From: Nemertoderma westbladi
Lineage: Eukaryota > Xenacoelomorpha > Nemertodermatida > Nemertodermatidae
Assembly (NCBI GenBank): GCA_032718475.1
Contig: JAUCBJ010006985.1
Coordinates: 1 to 64,000, forward strand
DNA length: 64,000 bases
Direction: 5' to 3'
Part shown: positions 34,376 to 46,043 of the stretch, piece after piece
Numbering within the stretch: the stretch's first letter is position 1
Layout of the letters: each line of letters begins with the position of its first letter
The notes under the pieces: generated by a model
Told to the model about the DNA's origin: nothing
Database searches by the model: none
What the model saw: only the letters and a program-made list of their open reading frames with translations
Program-made: the position numbers and the translations under genes

Positions 34376-34901
34376 GAATAAGCAGCGCCCACAGACTTAA
34401 TTCCGCAACCCTTATTTTATACTCATCTTTCAATTTTTATTTCACTTTATCTAAATTATATATATCAAAGTTATCAAAATTTTATAATCAAGTGTAATCA
34501 GATTTGTATGTTGTACTTTGTACATTGGGTACTGCAGTAATATGCACGGCGTAATTACAGTACCTATCCTAGAGCTGGGTACTGCAGTCATATGATATGA
34601 ACGGTCATATGGTACCTACAATTTCTGTTCATCCAGATTCACTCCACCTCCTGTACCCACCCGACTTAAAATAATTTAATAAGAGATTAAAATATTTTTT
34701 TGAAGGACTTAAAAGATTTTATTTTAAATTTTTAACCTGCCTTGTTACTACTTACTGCGAATTCTCTAATTGTACCTAATTACTGTAAGTGCCATCCTTA
34801 ATGCCTCTTAAAGATTCTAAATTTTAATGTAGTATTTTAAATTTATATTATTAACATTATATCAATATTATATATTAGCCCAGAAACAGCTGTTGGCAAA
34901 C
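34376..34901. other. Non-coding AT-rich interval
   Basis: No gene or clear repeat seen, apart from a short duplicated phrase 'GGGTACTGCAGT.ATATG' near 34527 and 34576. Confidence 0.5.
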
Positions 34902-34907
34902 TTTATT
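34902..34907 (-). terminator. Poly(A) signal AATAAA for the LRR gene
   Basis: TTTATT on the plus strand, about 95 bases past the stop codon of the LRR gene. Confidence 0.6.
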
Positions 34908-35000
34908 TATGTATTATTCGTGGCGTTAAGACCCCTTAAGCGGTTAAGCCCTGTGTCCCTTCAGAAACTTAAAAGGCAACAATATTAATGCATAATATTA

Positions 35001-36791
35001 TTAAAAGTCGAAGTTATCGTCGTCTTCATCATCATCATACTCATCATCACTATAATCATACATATCATCATCACCAATAATGACATAAAAGTGTTGCAAC
35101 TTACTGCACCTTCTCCACACGAAGTCACAAAATTGTTCAACATAGTGAATATCTGGGTTATAGCAGCTCATATCCTGGATACGACAGTTTATTAGACCTT
35201 CCAAATTACCGGCATTGAAAATGTTCTCAATGTCAACAAATGATTGCTCTTTTGGAGGGTGAGGTTTGACTCCACCTAATTCAACCCGAAGTGTATTCAG
35301 AAAGGATAGCAATCGCAGGGCGATTATTACACTTCCGTAGCAACAATACTTCATATCGAGTGCTGAAACTGACTGGATAAATGGAGTGTCTTCGTCTCTC
35401 AAGGTGCAACCCTCCAGAACCAATGATTGTATATTTGGAAATAATGCAAACAAGTTCACCAAGGAGAGGAGACCATCATATGGCTCATCTCTGTTTACGG
35501 TGTTGTATTCCAATTTAAAATAAGTTACTCCAGATAAAACAATAGCGTCTTTGGCGGCTGTACTAATGAAGTTGGGAAGAATGCAAGTAGATCGCTCTTG
35601 AAGAGTCAATGAAGATAGTTTCTGGAATTTATTCATAAGATTGAATAAATTTTGATCAAGTAGCAAATCGGAATTTGACGAATAATTCACCCAAGTTAAC
35701 TTGAGACTTTCTAAAGAGTCCTTGCAAAGGGGAATAACAAACTCAGTAAGGTTATCAACCATGGGCACTCTGGGGATGATGGTAAAAGGAGAGCCAATAG
35801 GGCGATTATAAAGATTGAAATTAATGAAGTTGAAACCGATTTGAGGGTCGTCGCCTTTCGTCCAGTTGTTACGTCTCAAAAATACATCAAGCAATTTCAT
35901 ACTTTTGTCAACCGCCATAGATAACTTTGGATTATTTAAATGGTAGTCAAGAATTGTTTCAATTTCAGTTTCAATGCAGAAAAGTTCAAAGCTTACTTTT
36001 TCCAATTTTTTTAGTTGGGACAGAGAAGAATTCAAAAATAAACCAAAATCGGGAAGTCTCCATCTTTTAATTTGTAGATTCACCAGATTAGGGCAACAAC
36101 TCGCAATACTGTTGACGGTGTTGGAATTGAGATCCTTATGAGAGATGGTCAATGATGTAAGTTGGGGGAACAAAACAGATAGGGTTAAAACATTATCCAA
36201 GTTATGGAATCCTTGCTCTTGACGATCTTCGTCAACAAAACCAGTGGTATCGAGAGTTTGGAGAGCGCCAGTCATCTTGGGAAGCCAACTTATTAGAACT
36301 GGGGCTACATCATCAGGGAACTCTTCTAGAAAGTCATCATCTATAACAACTTTGACAGGCCACTGAGGCAGCATACAATCCGATGGGAAGATACACGAAT
36401 AAGTCTCCATTATATCTTTCAAAGATGTTTTGTTCTGTAGTTGATCGGTAATTGGGTCATCCCAATCTGGTACTGGTAACCCGCAATATAATAAACTTAG
36501 CTGGTTGAATGATATCACATACGAATGAAGAATGAACTTCCATAGATCATTGCGGAGTTTGGGAGCCACCCATTCCTTTAACCACTTGGAGACAGCTGTC
36601 CACTTGTCGCTCTCTGCACTATCAGCACAATTGTCGTCCCATTTCTTTCGTTCAGATGTTACAATACCGTTAGCCAACATTCGAGTCAGATTGACTATAC
36701 CGATTTCCTGCAGGGACAATAATCGGCAGTTCTCCCTTAGTATAACTGGACCCTTCCCTAGTCCTTTACTTGAGTAGCAGTATATCATCAT
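35001..36791 (-). CDS. Leucine-rich-repeat protein with acidic tail, single exon
   Basis: 596 codons from ATGATG at 36791 with no break. The first 150 residues are helical and Trp/Lys-rich and may hold an F-box-like or adaptor region, though no clear F-box consensus is seen. Irregular leucine-rich repeats follow from about residue 200 to 500 (for example LFPQLTSLTI, CPNLVNLQIK, DSLESLKLTW, FQKLSSLTLQ, FPNIQSLVLEG). The last 20 residues are nearly all Asp/Glu/Tyr. No signal peptide or membrane segment is visible, so it is probably intracellular. It lies between decayed RTE-like LINE copies yet is intact, which argues for selection or recent origin. An intron within the 5' UTR, or an upstream exon, cannot be excluded. 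Specific function unknown. Confidence 0.8.
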   Translation of the reverse strand: MMIYCYSSKGLGKGPVILRENCRLLSLQEIGIVNLTRMLANGIVTSERKKWDDNCADSAESDKWTAVSKWLKEWVAPKLRNDLWKFILHSYVISFNQLSLLYCGLPVPDWDDPITDQLQNKTSLKDIMETYSCIFPSDCMLPQWPVKVVIDDDFLEEFPDDVAPVLISWLPKMTGALQTLDTTGFVDEDRQEQGFHNLDNVLTLSVLFPQLTSLTISHKDLNSNTVNSIASCCPNLVNLQIKRWRLPDFGLFLNSSLSQLKKLEKVSFELFCIETEIETILDYHLNNPKLSMAVDKSMKLLDVFLRRNNWTKGDDPQIGFNFINFNLYNRPIGSPFTIIPRVPMVDNLTEFVIPLCKDSLESLKLTWVNYSSNSDLLLDQNLFNLMNKFQKLSSLTLQERSTCILPNFISTAAKDAIVLSGVTYFKLEYNTVNRDEPYDGLLSLVNLFALFPNIQSLVLEGCTLRDEDTPFIQSVSALDMKYCCYGSVIIALRLLSFLNTLRVELGGVKPHPPKEQSFVDIENIFNAGNLEGLINCRIQDMSCYNPDIHYVEQFCDFVWRRCSKLQHFYVIIGDDDMYDYSDDEYDDDEDDDNFDF

Positions 36792-37474
36792 ACAGTTACA
36801 GTGTGCCTCAGTCGTATAGTCTTACAGTCTTACCGGTATATCCCTAAACCTGTGACCTACGCCTCGAATCTAATCCTGAGCCTTGAACTGCACATTACAG
36901 CACAGCATTAACCAGTTAACCTATATCTGTATATTATAATACAGTAATAATATAGGTTCATTAACATTTTCAAATTAGTAGGCCTACCGGTCCGGTACCA
37001 GTACCGGCTGCCATGACTTAGGCCTATCTGATTTTGGATTTCAGGCTTGTTCAGCTAGTGTCGTTCAAATGTACTACAGTACTACTGTACTAATACTATA
37101 CAGCTATTATACAGTAATAGGCTACTGTAAGTTCAATACTGTAGGGTTCAATAAAGGGGAAATACGTGTCATTAGTTTTTGTCACCTTTAACTTAATAAC
37201 TACTGAGTTTGATTTAAATCTTAAAGTTTGTAATATTTAGACATTAAATACGATCAAAATATGGGATTTTAACCACCGCTAGCGGGTTAAATGTCTAAAC
37301 ATTAAACAACCTCGATTTCTTACAGTACAGTAATTGCCAGTCGGTTCAAAACCTTGGGAATATAAAAACAATTAACATTATTCGTTTACAAAGATTACAA
37401 ATAATTTTTTAATGTTACTTTCTAAATGTTACTAATTTGGTACATAGGCTACAGTGTACCACTGAATGTACCAC
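36792..37474. other. Upstream region of LRR gene, non-coding
   Basis: No gene seen. It should hold the LRR gene promoter. There are several TACCGGTA/GTACCGGTAC-like palindromes near 36832 and 36990-37010. No clear TATA box was chosen. Confidence 0.5.
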
Positions 37475-38520
37475 TTACTACTACTACTAGGATCGGCATG
37501 CTGCATTGCAGCTGCATTTTTAAGAATGCTGTGCCGCCTTGTCGACAAAATTGCGCCGCCACAACTCCCTATCAACCATGACATTTGCTAGATCATCCGC
37601 ATCTTCAAGGCCAGTGTCCTTTAAGATGCGTCTCAAGAAAGTCATGGGGTGCCCACCATGCTTATATTCACTCCATGAGGCTGCCAAAGTACAAGATTAT
37701 GCACTGGGTCCTCACGGCGAAAGCAATGTCCTGCAAAGCGGAGGCGATTTTGTTCTAGTGTCAAGCTTGGGGGAACCAATGAGACACCTCCAATGTTATA
37801 TAGTGTCTGGTTGGAGATGTGTGCATTGTACTTGACACAATGAACCCGGCGTAGCATTCTTGTGAATGTGCCATCCAGAGATTGGTGTCCTCAGCAGTTA
37901 GAGCCCAGCATGGACTCCCGTAGAGGAGTACTGGAACTACTGCTGCTCTAAATAATCGGACCTTATGTGTCCGATTAATTCTCGGTGACTTCCAAATCCT
38001 GGAAAGCCTATTCAAGGCTGCCCATGCCTTTCCCTTACGTATTCGAAGGTCCTCACCTGACTTCCGGATCCATGATCCCAGGTAACAGAAGTCGTCGACA
38101 TGCTCAAGCATACCATCCTTTGAGCTTATGCTCATCCGATCAGAGACTTGCTGAGGACTTTCAAAGTTAACTGTCAGAATTTTGGTCTTTCTGGAGTTAA
38201 TAAAAAGACCAACACTAGAAGCAGCATGTTCTAATGAGCTGAGGAGCCGTTGGGCTCCCTCTAATGATTCTGAGAGTACTCCTAAGTCATCAGCAAAGTC
38301 TAGATCAGTTAGGTACTTGGCAGGATTTCCTCGACTTCTGGAGCCAGTAGGTGGAGTTATCATCACCCCATCATCATTATGATGATCTAAGGACATGCGT
38401 AGAACATAGTCAACCACAATAATGAATAAGAATGGTGCAAGTGTGTCTCCTTGGAGGACGCCCCATAACACTTCGAATGGTTCTGTGTCACCGTCAACAG
38501 TAGACACAAATGTTGTCGAA
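37475..38520 (-). pseudogene. RTE-like LINE copy, RT C-terminal half
   Basis: Reverse-oriented copy starting with the CTA (TAG-tail) run and matching 33850 down to about 32805. It retains the FADD block and has Trp where the 33326 copy has a stop. Small indels break the frame near 37660-37860. 5' truncated. Confidence 0.85.
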
Positions 38521-38965
38521 CAATGAACCCGGCGTAAGATTTGGTGTCCACAGCAGTTAGAGCCCAGCATGGACTCCCATAGAGGAGTACTGGAACTACT
38601 GCTTCTCTAAACAATCGGACCTTAAGTTTCCGATTAATTCTCGGTGACTTCCAAATCCTGGAAAGCCTATTCAAGGATGCCCATGCCATGCCTTTCCCTT
38701 ACGTATTCGAAGGTCCTCACCTGACTTCCGGATCCATGATCCCAGGTAACAGAAGTCGTCCACATGCGCAATCATACCATCCTTTGAGCTTCAACTGTCA
38801 AAATTGTGGTCTTTCTGGAGTTAATAAAAAGACCAACACTAGAGGCAGCATGTTTTAATGAGCTGAGAAGCCGTTGGGCTCCCTCTAGTGATTCTGAGAG
38901 TACTCCTAAGTCATCAGCAAAGTCTACAGATCCACGCATCCTATAGATCAGTTAGGTACTTGGCA
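38521..38965 (-). pseudogene. Second RTE-like LINE fragment in tandem
   Basis: Repeats the RT C-terminal segment again in the same orientation, with an internal deletion near 38790 and a breakpoint joined directly to the previous copy near 38515. Confidence 0.8.
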
Positions 38966-39059
38966 GGATTTCCTCGACTTATATACATCATTTTGGATTG
39001 TTTAAAACTGACATCGGAATTGAAACCAGCGACCCCGAAAACCACCGTAAATATAATTT

Positions 39060-39185
39060 TAGCTTGGTGGTGTGCTTCCTTCATGGCCCTTCTTGGCTTG
39101 CACCATAATTGTTACATCATAATTGTGTGGTTAAGTATGTTCTACGATTGTCCTTCATCATAACGACAATGGGGTGATGGTAACT
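39060..39185 (+). pseudogene. Short RTE-like LINE fragment
   Basis: Diverged match to the region around 32870-32960 (near-identical phrases 'TATGTTCTACG' and 'GGGGTGATG.TAACTCCAC'), plus orientation. Confidence 0.6.
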
Positions 39186-39932
39186 CCACTGCCGTGCAAT
39201 GTAAAAAGACCGCAAGTCACAAAAAGTCATTTCGAGTAAAACGCAAATTAGCTGTTTGCCTTCAGATTGTTGGTTTAAAATGTCCGTAAATTACTAATTT
39301 TTTATAACCCTAGGCAATTGGGGGTGGGAAATTTTTCTACGTGATTATTTCTCGCTTTCCATTATATTTTGCTTCAGGGTTATTTTTTGTACTTACGGTG
39401 TTTTTGCATTGTACATACCTGTATGTAAATACATTCGATACAATGCAAAAACAAATGTCACAATGACAAAACACCGCAAGTCTATCAGTTGCGGTGTTTT
39501 TGAATTGTATAAATTTAATGTATAAATTGTGGGGGGGGGGGGGGGGGGGGGCAACCCGCCCTGCGGTTTTTAATTTGTAAATAACTCGAAAGTGGTTGCA
39601 TAAACAAAAAAAATTGGGAACGGGGAAATTATGAAATAAGAAGCGAAAATTACAAAAAACAGTTAAATGACAAAGGAGTAGTGTTTTTTGCGTGAACAAG
39701 TTTCATTCCGAGAAAATTGCCTTGAAAGTTTAAACATTCCCACACAAAACTGCCCGTATGGGGTCTGGTTGGTTAATAATGTGTGCGTGTGGCATGAAAG
39801 AAGTACACCACAGAGCTATAATTTTCATTATGGTGGTTTTCGAGGTCCGTGATTTCATATCCAATGTCATTTTTATGTTCGGTAGAATCTAGTCTGTTTG
39901 ACTATTCATTGGTCAGCCTCTGGCTGGACTTA
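39186..39932. other. Non-coding, hairpins and G21 run
   Basis: Contains a 14-bp perfect stem (GTTTTTGCATTGTA with its complement, about 39400-39465), a repeated CGGTGTTTTTG.ATTGTA motif, and an uninterrupted G21 run at 39531-39551. Confidence 0.6.
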
Positions 39933-40978
39933 CCCTGCAAACCAGAAGTATCCGAGGATTAATTTTGTATTTGAAATTTAATGCTGCTAAAAAGTTGTGC
40001 AATAGTGCAATGAGACAAATTATTTGAGAAAAACCCAAAATTTTACATTTTAATATTGAAATAATCTAAAATAATATTTAAATACTAATATTAAAATTCA
40101 GATAGTGAAATGACATTCAGAATACATTCGAACAGCAATGTTTATTATTTAACACATATAATCGCAACATATTTTGAATGATATTCTAATACTATATTCC
40201 ATACTATTGATATTATAATGTATTTCCAATGTTATCGAAATGTTCAAATCAGAATATTTTCATTGGAAATGAATTTACATTGGGGATGAATCATAGCATT
40301 GTTATAACAATGATGCGAAAAGGTTATTCTAACGTTGTTTTTCGAATGTTGGCGGGTCATACTTCAACTGCTTTGAATGACAATATTATTCTAATGTTAT
40401 CCTAATGTCATCTTTATTAGGCCCTGCTCTGGTACAGAACTTTGCACGTGAATCCCCATTGTTTTCATTATCGTTATTGTCCAGTCCTTGCCAGTGCAGA
40501 TTGTTTAACACACCTACTCAGTGCATCCACATGAACCAAATGTGTTCATGTTTTGGTTTTCCTGGACCGTAACTTACAGTACATGGATGTTTTTCAGTAC
40601 GGTTCCATACAGCCATACCTACAGTAGGCCTACACCCCTACAGATATATCAGTCCTAATGTGCGGTTGTCAATGAGACCAATAAGGCATGTGCCACAGAC
40701 ACCACGCACGAGATCCGAAAGGCCGCTTGCGTTTTAGTTACAGTACAGTAAATATCTAAATATTGTTAAAAAAAAATTTGCACAATAAACAAACTTCGAG
40801 AGGGGGGCGGGGTGGGTGTTTTGCCTGTCATGCCCCCTCTACATAACATTGTTCACTCCTTGGTGGAAATAAAGGAGGAAGGAGGAGTTGAAGAGTGTCC
40901 AAGGAACTTTAAAAATAATGGAATGGATTCAAGGAGAGACTCTTCAGTCAGAGTTCCTGTTCCCCGACCAGCCAGTAG

Positions 40979-41260
40979 TCTTCTCCTGAGGATTTAGCCA
41001 AATGGGAAAAGGCCCTAAAGGAGAAAAATGCACTGGCAAAGTATAAGGTGAGAATGATAATGGCATCTTTATCCTTTTATCCTATATGGGAAGTCGAATT
41101 TGACATTAAATTATTTAACAAATTGTGTAAAACAGAATCAGGAATTGTTGAAGATTACTACCTTCGGGTAGTAGCTATCGAAAGAAGAGCCTTCGGATCG
41201 CTTCCGGCTTCAGCCGACTGTTTGCTTTGCTCGATACGTTCTCGAAACGTATTCTTTTGA
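40979..41260 (+). other. Short open frame inside candidate transposon
   Basis: 94 codons between two stops, starting with a helical charged stretch (EDLAKWEKALKEKNALAKY). An AAG|GTGAGA donor-like site lies at 41047/41048 and an acceptor-like CAGTAG at its start, so it may be a small exon. No family recognised. Confidence 0.25.
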
Positions 41261-41701
41261 TTTCTTATTATTTGTTCTAGATCAGTAATTAATAATTTTT
41301 ATTAATGTAATAATTGTTTATATATTTTAGCATTAAAATGTTAGTAAGCGAGGAGTTTTTTCTAATCTTTGTAGATTGACGAATTCTCCAACTTCTCACA
41401 ATCACTATCGGCTGCGAGTTTTGCCATCTGTGCACGATGGATGGAAACACATTCGCCGAGAAATATGCAAAAACCGCTAGACATGCCATCGGGAAAATTA
41501 ATCGTTCTAAGATGTATTAAAGGTTAGACAATTTTTCATATTATTTGTTACATACTGATATGGAATTGTTACAGTATAATACGCCAGTACACATATTGTT
41601 ACAGTACATATAGGCTACGCCGGTACACATACAGTACATTGACGCTAATGCAAGTTGGCATATGACATTTATTTATTTATTTCTAACATTTATTGACACA
41701 T

Positions 41702-42393
41702 TGTGGGGCCTTCGCGCAGCACGAAAGTCTATAAGAAAGTGTACTAATCTCTATTAGATAAACGGAAACCGTCATTTCCAAGATATCAATCAGTGATGCA
41801 TAAACTGGTTGTAAAAAGCAGAGGTTCATTTCCGTTTAGCCTTACACGCTTTTTAACTATTTAACTTGACTTGAGTATTTAACCTGCCTTAACACGATTT
41901 ATAGAAGATGGATACTTGTATCCACTACAAAACTTGTTGCGTTCGTCCTATACAACCTGGTCACCAAATATATGCCTTAAAACATTCCTTTGGCAATATT
42001 GGATAAAGTGTCAACCGTCTAATATGCTAAACCAGGTTGTTTACGAGTTATTTTTAAAACTCTCGTCTTCATTACAACCCTCGTTGCACTCGTCCTGTAC
42101 ATCTGATCACCAAATAACTAGCATAAGACATTCCACCACCGGTGCTATCAAATTGACATATCGTCCAATATTCTGTACTAAAGCTTGCAAGGATAGTCAA
42201 CATAATACTAGTCTCTTCATTAGCTCATCCTGAAGGCCCCACGCAAATTCTAATTGGAAAATTTATAAACTTTTACCAAACAACATGTGTACTAAGTTTG
42301 ATTAGATTTCATCGAGAATTAGCCGAGTTATTAACATTTCAAAACACGGACCTACAGATCTAGAGAACACTTACTTTCATGGCTCGCCCCGCA
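41702..42393. repeat. Dispersed repeat R1, copy 1
   Basis: Starts GTGGGGCCTTCGCGCAGCAC and ends near GGCTCGCCCCGCA. The start and the reverse of the end share a GGGGC core, suggesting loose inverted ends. Internal phrases (for example 'GTTGCGTTCGTCCT', 'CTGGTTGTAAAAAGCAGAG') recur in copy 2 at 44751. Another copy of the start motif occurs at 42537-42558. Confidence 0.55.
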
Positions 42394-42629
42394 TTCACGC
42401 AGTAGGATAATTTGAACATAATATTATTGTGTTTCATTTTATGTAAAGAAAGTAAAGTAAATAACTTTATTCTGTACCCTAGGAAGAACTGCTATAGTTT
42501 GAAGCTCGTAACATAATAACCTAACAAAACACGTCCGTGGGGCCTTCGCGCAGCACGAGGCTCAGTTAGAGATACAAATTTAAATTAATTTTCAATTAAA
42601 TTTCTTCTAGCTTTCTCACTGAACACTAG

Positions 42630-43150
42630 GCCTATGGTGTTGACGCGAAGATAGAGAAAGTGATTACAAACTATTTTGTTCAAGTTGCGTGGCGCGCTGG
42701 TGGATCTAAGCACATGTAAGTATAATTATATTATAATGCATAGACCTCAAAATTTAATTAAATATTATAATTTAATGCAATGGTGCGATTATGGGTATAT
42801 AAAGAAAGATTAGTTTTGTATTAGATAAATAATAGTGGTGAGGAATTGTGTGTTAAATATTATGCATGTGGGTGGGTTGGTTTAGGTTTGAGGATTTATA
42901 ACATAATTTTCTTAACTTATATCATGGAATACCGTTTCGCTGTCAACTTAATATTATGGTAATCTTAATAATGTAATCAATGAAATCTTAATTAATGTAA
43001 TCTTAATTACTTTACAGTGCTAGAAAAGTTGGAGGAGCCGAGGAGTGTATCGCAATCGAAAAGATAGAAAACGAAATCGAGACTGGAATTGAGACTTTTG
43101 ATTGGACTTATAAGAACTTGTACTATATAGGCCTACATGTGCATAAATAG
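42630..43150 (+). CDS. Two-exon gene fragment, 3' end, with poly(A) signal
   Basis: Exon A 42630-42715 ends at a strong donor (GTAAGT, 42716-42721). Exon B begins after TTTACAG at 43018 and runs to TAG at 43148-43150. Joined, the frame is open for 72 residues across the junction (phase 2), and neither exon could be read on through the intron. AATAAA follows at 43212-43217. The protein is charged and Glu/Ile-rich, with no known domain. Upstream exons are not identified; a CACTAG acceptor sits before exon A. Its position within the 39933-43973 inverted ends suggests the tail of a transposase or of a captured gene. Confidence 0.4.
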
Positions 43151-43211
43151 GTCAACCTTTATATATATCAAATTTTAATTGTTTTTATCTTGTAATATTT
43201 TTTCAATTAAT

Positions 43212-43217
43212 AATAAA
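43212..43217 (+). terminator. Poly(A) signal AATAAA
   Basis: About 60 bases past the TAG of the two-exon fragment. Confidence 0.45.
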
Positions 43218-44027
43218 ATTGTAATAGATTGTCCTATTATGTATCGGAAACGTTCTGTGTTTTTATACCTACGAGATTAGCACTACATTGGGGATTAACC
43301 AGACATTATTATAAATTACTGTTGTTAGTTATATTTGCTATAAGATAATAAGATAAAAGCATTGCGTCTTGGGTTGGTGGGTTTCATTTCCATATTTTCA
43401 ACGGGTGTACACATACTAACATTATTATTCACATTATGATTATAATATTAATTAATAGCGTTTTTACCCATTGTTATTCTGTAATATTATAAAACAAACC
43501 GCACCAATTTTGTTCAGGTGTAATAAGTTTTTGCATTTATAGAAATAACATTGTTTATATGGAAACTCTATGTAGGCCTATTACAAGATACCATGCATTT
43601 AATAACATTAAAATCATAATGTTTTAGTATTGATGTACTAATGTTAGAATAATAATGAGAAAATAGTGAGAAAATAAATCAGGAATGCTATGAGAATGCT
43701 ATGAAATAATTCCAATATTAGCTTAATGTTAGAATAACATTAGAATGTTAAGGGTGGGAAATCCACTAACTATTAAAATTCCAATGTTAAAATAACACTG
43801 ATTAATATTTGTTACCAAATACTGCCAAAAGTGCACTTCTATTGCACAGGGTCCGAGCGCTTTGCCAAAAAAATATTAAAACTGGCATTAGTTTAACATT
43901 TGAATTTTAATATTTTATTATATGAATAAAGATGTTAATAAACATTATTTTAATGTTGCTATGGTTTGCAGGGTTGTTTTCTCCCTCTGAGGTGGTTTGA
44001 CCTCTCTCTGTGGCTTACGGCGTGTAT

Positions 44028-44048
44028 CCCCCCCCCCCCCCCCCCCCC
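44028..44048. repeat. C21 homopolymer
   Basis: Uninterrupted run of 21 C, 55 bases outside the right end of the candidate transposon. Confidence 0.95.
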
Positions 44049-44405
44049 AGTTGGTTATGAGGTGAGATTATTATTGGTAATCTCACATCGCCAACTACAT
44101 TGGTAAAAATGCCACTAGTCCCCATTTTGGGTGGGTAATGCACGGAATTGAATCCGTTTACACTCAAAGTCTCTATAAAATCACTACCGGTACTTTTGGT
44201 CTTATATATAGATGCCTACAAATTGTCAACGCGATAAACTTTAAATGCGACAAAGTTATTAGTCAAAATCGAAACAACGACGACGACAACATGAACAACT
44301 ATTTGCAAAAATTGATTTACGTCGTTGTTTTACAAGTCGTTTATAAGTCGTTGTTTTACATGTTGATTTAGTTTCAATATAAACATTAGGAATGTGGATT
44401 CATAA

Positions 44406-44439
44406 CCCCCGCCCCCCCCCCCCCCCCCCCCCGCCCCCC
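44406..44439. repeat. C-rich homopolymer tract
   Basis: About 34 bases of C broken by only two G. Confidence 0.95.
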
Positions 44440-44750
44440 ATCCTTCCAGCCCCACTGAATTTACATGTACATTGCAGAATTTAAATTTATGTGAAATCCA
44501 CCATAACAGCGTTATTATTACCTTTGGTGGTCTCCCCCAATTACTGTACTATTGTATTTCATAATAATGCTTGTGTTGATGAATAAAAATAATAAAACAT
44601 AACACATAAAAACAGGCATTGCAAATAAAAAGCATTTAACCGTTTATTATACCATGAAACTGATGACAAGTTACATTATTTTATTTGTAACTTTTTCATT
44701 TTTCCCGAGTGTAGGTAGGCCTACACAGTTGTAGGCCTACTACCATTATT
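44440..44750. other. Non-coding interval
   Basis: AT-rich with a TAGGCCTAC palindrome pair near 44717-44740. No gene seen. Confidence 0.5.
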
Positions 44751-45240
44751 GAGGGGCCTTCGCGTAGCACGAGAGAGCCTATATATGAAAGTGTACAACT
44801 CTCTATTAGATATTACGAAAACCGTGATTCCCAAATATCAAAGAGTGACCGTTTTCGTTTTGCGAAAAAACTGGTTGTAAAAAAGCAGAGTCCCATTTTA
44901 GTTTGCCCCTTACACGCTTTAACTGTCATTTTAAAGCTACTAACTATAGCAGGGCTATTTAAGTTCAGTATGACATTTTTGGTTTTACAATACTCGTCTC
45001 CTTTATTAACCTCGTTGCGCTCGTCCTGTTTTGAATCAAAAATTGTTTTCTTAAACGCCGACTGACGACCTTTATAACTATGAAACGTAATTGCTGATTT
45101 GTGGCAGATGGATATTCGAATCCACTGCAAAACTCGTTGCGTTCGTCCTGTACAATCTTGTCACCAAATATATACCTAACATCATTCCATTCCGTTATCA
45201 TCAGCTTAATTTAATGAAATTGGTTCTCACAGTGAACAAT
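44751..45240. repeat. Dispersed repeat R1, copy 2
   Basis: Begins GGGGCCTTCGCGTAGCACGA and follows copy 1 (41702) through 'CTCTATTAGATA', 'CTGGTTGTAAAAAAGCAGAG', 'CTTACACGCTTT' and 'TCGTTGCGTTCGTCCTGTAC'. The right boundary is approximate. Confidence 0.55.
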
Positions 45241-45619
45241 TTAATGCAAGTTTAATGTACCAAGGTGGATCATTTCAGACACACGACGTTATGTCGTCAA
45301 ATATAAATGAGGTTATTGTTTATGTTAGAATGGGTTATGGCTTATATCAGATGGTTTAAATACAATTTAGAATTTATGTACAGTAGTTTATATAACTTTG
45401 ATAATTAGTTTTTAGAATTTTTGATCTTGATTTCGGAGGGAACGGATCTCCAGATGGTTGGGCCCTGGTGACGTATAGAGCAATGGGTGGAATCTAATCA
45501 ACTGACGATGAAGCCATAAGATGTACCTATCCATGAGAGATTTAAAAAATTTAAATTATTATATTTGAAAAAATTCATAAAGATCTTGATTCAGCATATA
45601 TGACAGTGGTAATGGACTC
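45241..45619. other. Non-coding interval
   Basis: No gene or recognised repeat seen. Confidence 0.45.
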
Positions 45620-45960
45620 ATTCTGCGTCCAGTGGTCATAAGTCCAAGATAGACCACATGTTTAGTAATACATGGTGCAGGACTGTATGCCCTACAGGAT
45701 TTACTCTTCGCTCCTTTATCAGTGATCATCGTCCAGTTGTCGCTAAGGTAAGACTTAAGTCTCCGCCGTTGCAGAACTAAGAAATCTGCATTGCCGCGAC
45801 ATCTTTGGTCCTCTCTGTTGCAACAACCCCTGTGAGATCCAGCGTCCCACTACAGCTGAGCAACTGGTATGAGGCCCTTGCCTCGGAGGCAGCAGATCAC
45901 AGAAAGGGATGTACTGCCTTCACAGAGCAGTTAAGACTCTGTAAAAGAATCAAGAATTAA
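45620..45960 (+). pseudogene. LINE endonuclease fragment
   Basis: One frame reads 'KIDHMF' and then 'SFISDHRPVVAKVRLK', the last blocks of an AP-type endonuclease, before a stop near 45780; a second stretch continues in frame to about 45957. Probably the same RTE-like family as 32028-33850, whose endonuclease is otherwise not in the window. Confidence 0.6.
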
Positions 45961-46043
45961 AAAAATAAAAGTTAAAAATAAAATAAAAGAAAAGAAAAAA
46001 ATTAAAAGTAAAAGAATTAAGGCTCTGCTAAAGAATCACGTTC

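Larger units (their letters stand above)
39933..43973 (+). mobile_element. Candidate 4-kb DNA transposon with CCCTGCAAACCA inverted ends
   Basis: A perfect 12-bp inverted pair bounds the segment: CCCTGCAAACCA at 39933-39944 and its complement at 43962-43973. Just inside, both ends carry 'TGTGCAATAG' and many degenerate copies of an AATGTTATTCTAATG-like unit in mirror orientation (about 40040-40420 and 43580-43970). The interior holds a spliced coding fragment and another repeat (41702-42393). No target duplication is clear (flanks TTA and TTG) and no known transposase motif was recognised, so the superfamily is open. Confidence 0.5.

Noticed and set aside
41916-42233. 105-codon ORF
   Set aside because: Lies entirely within dispersed repeat R1 and is not open in the other copy.
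44138-44371. 77-codon ORF near the C21 tract
   Set aside because: No homology recognised and no splice or poly(A) context; expected by chance.
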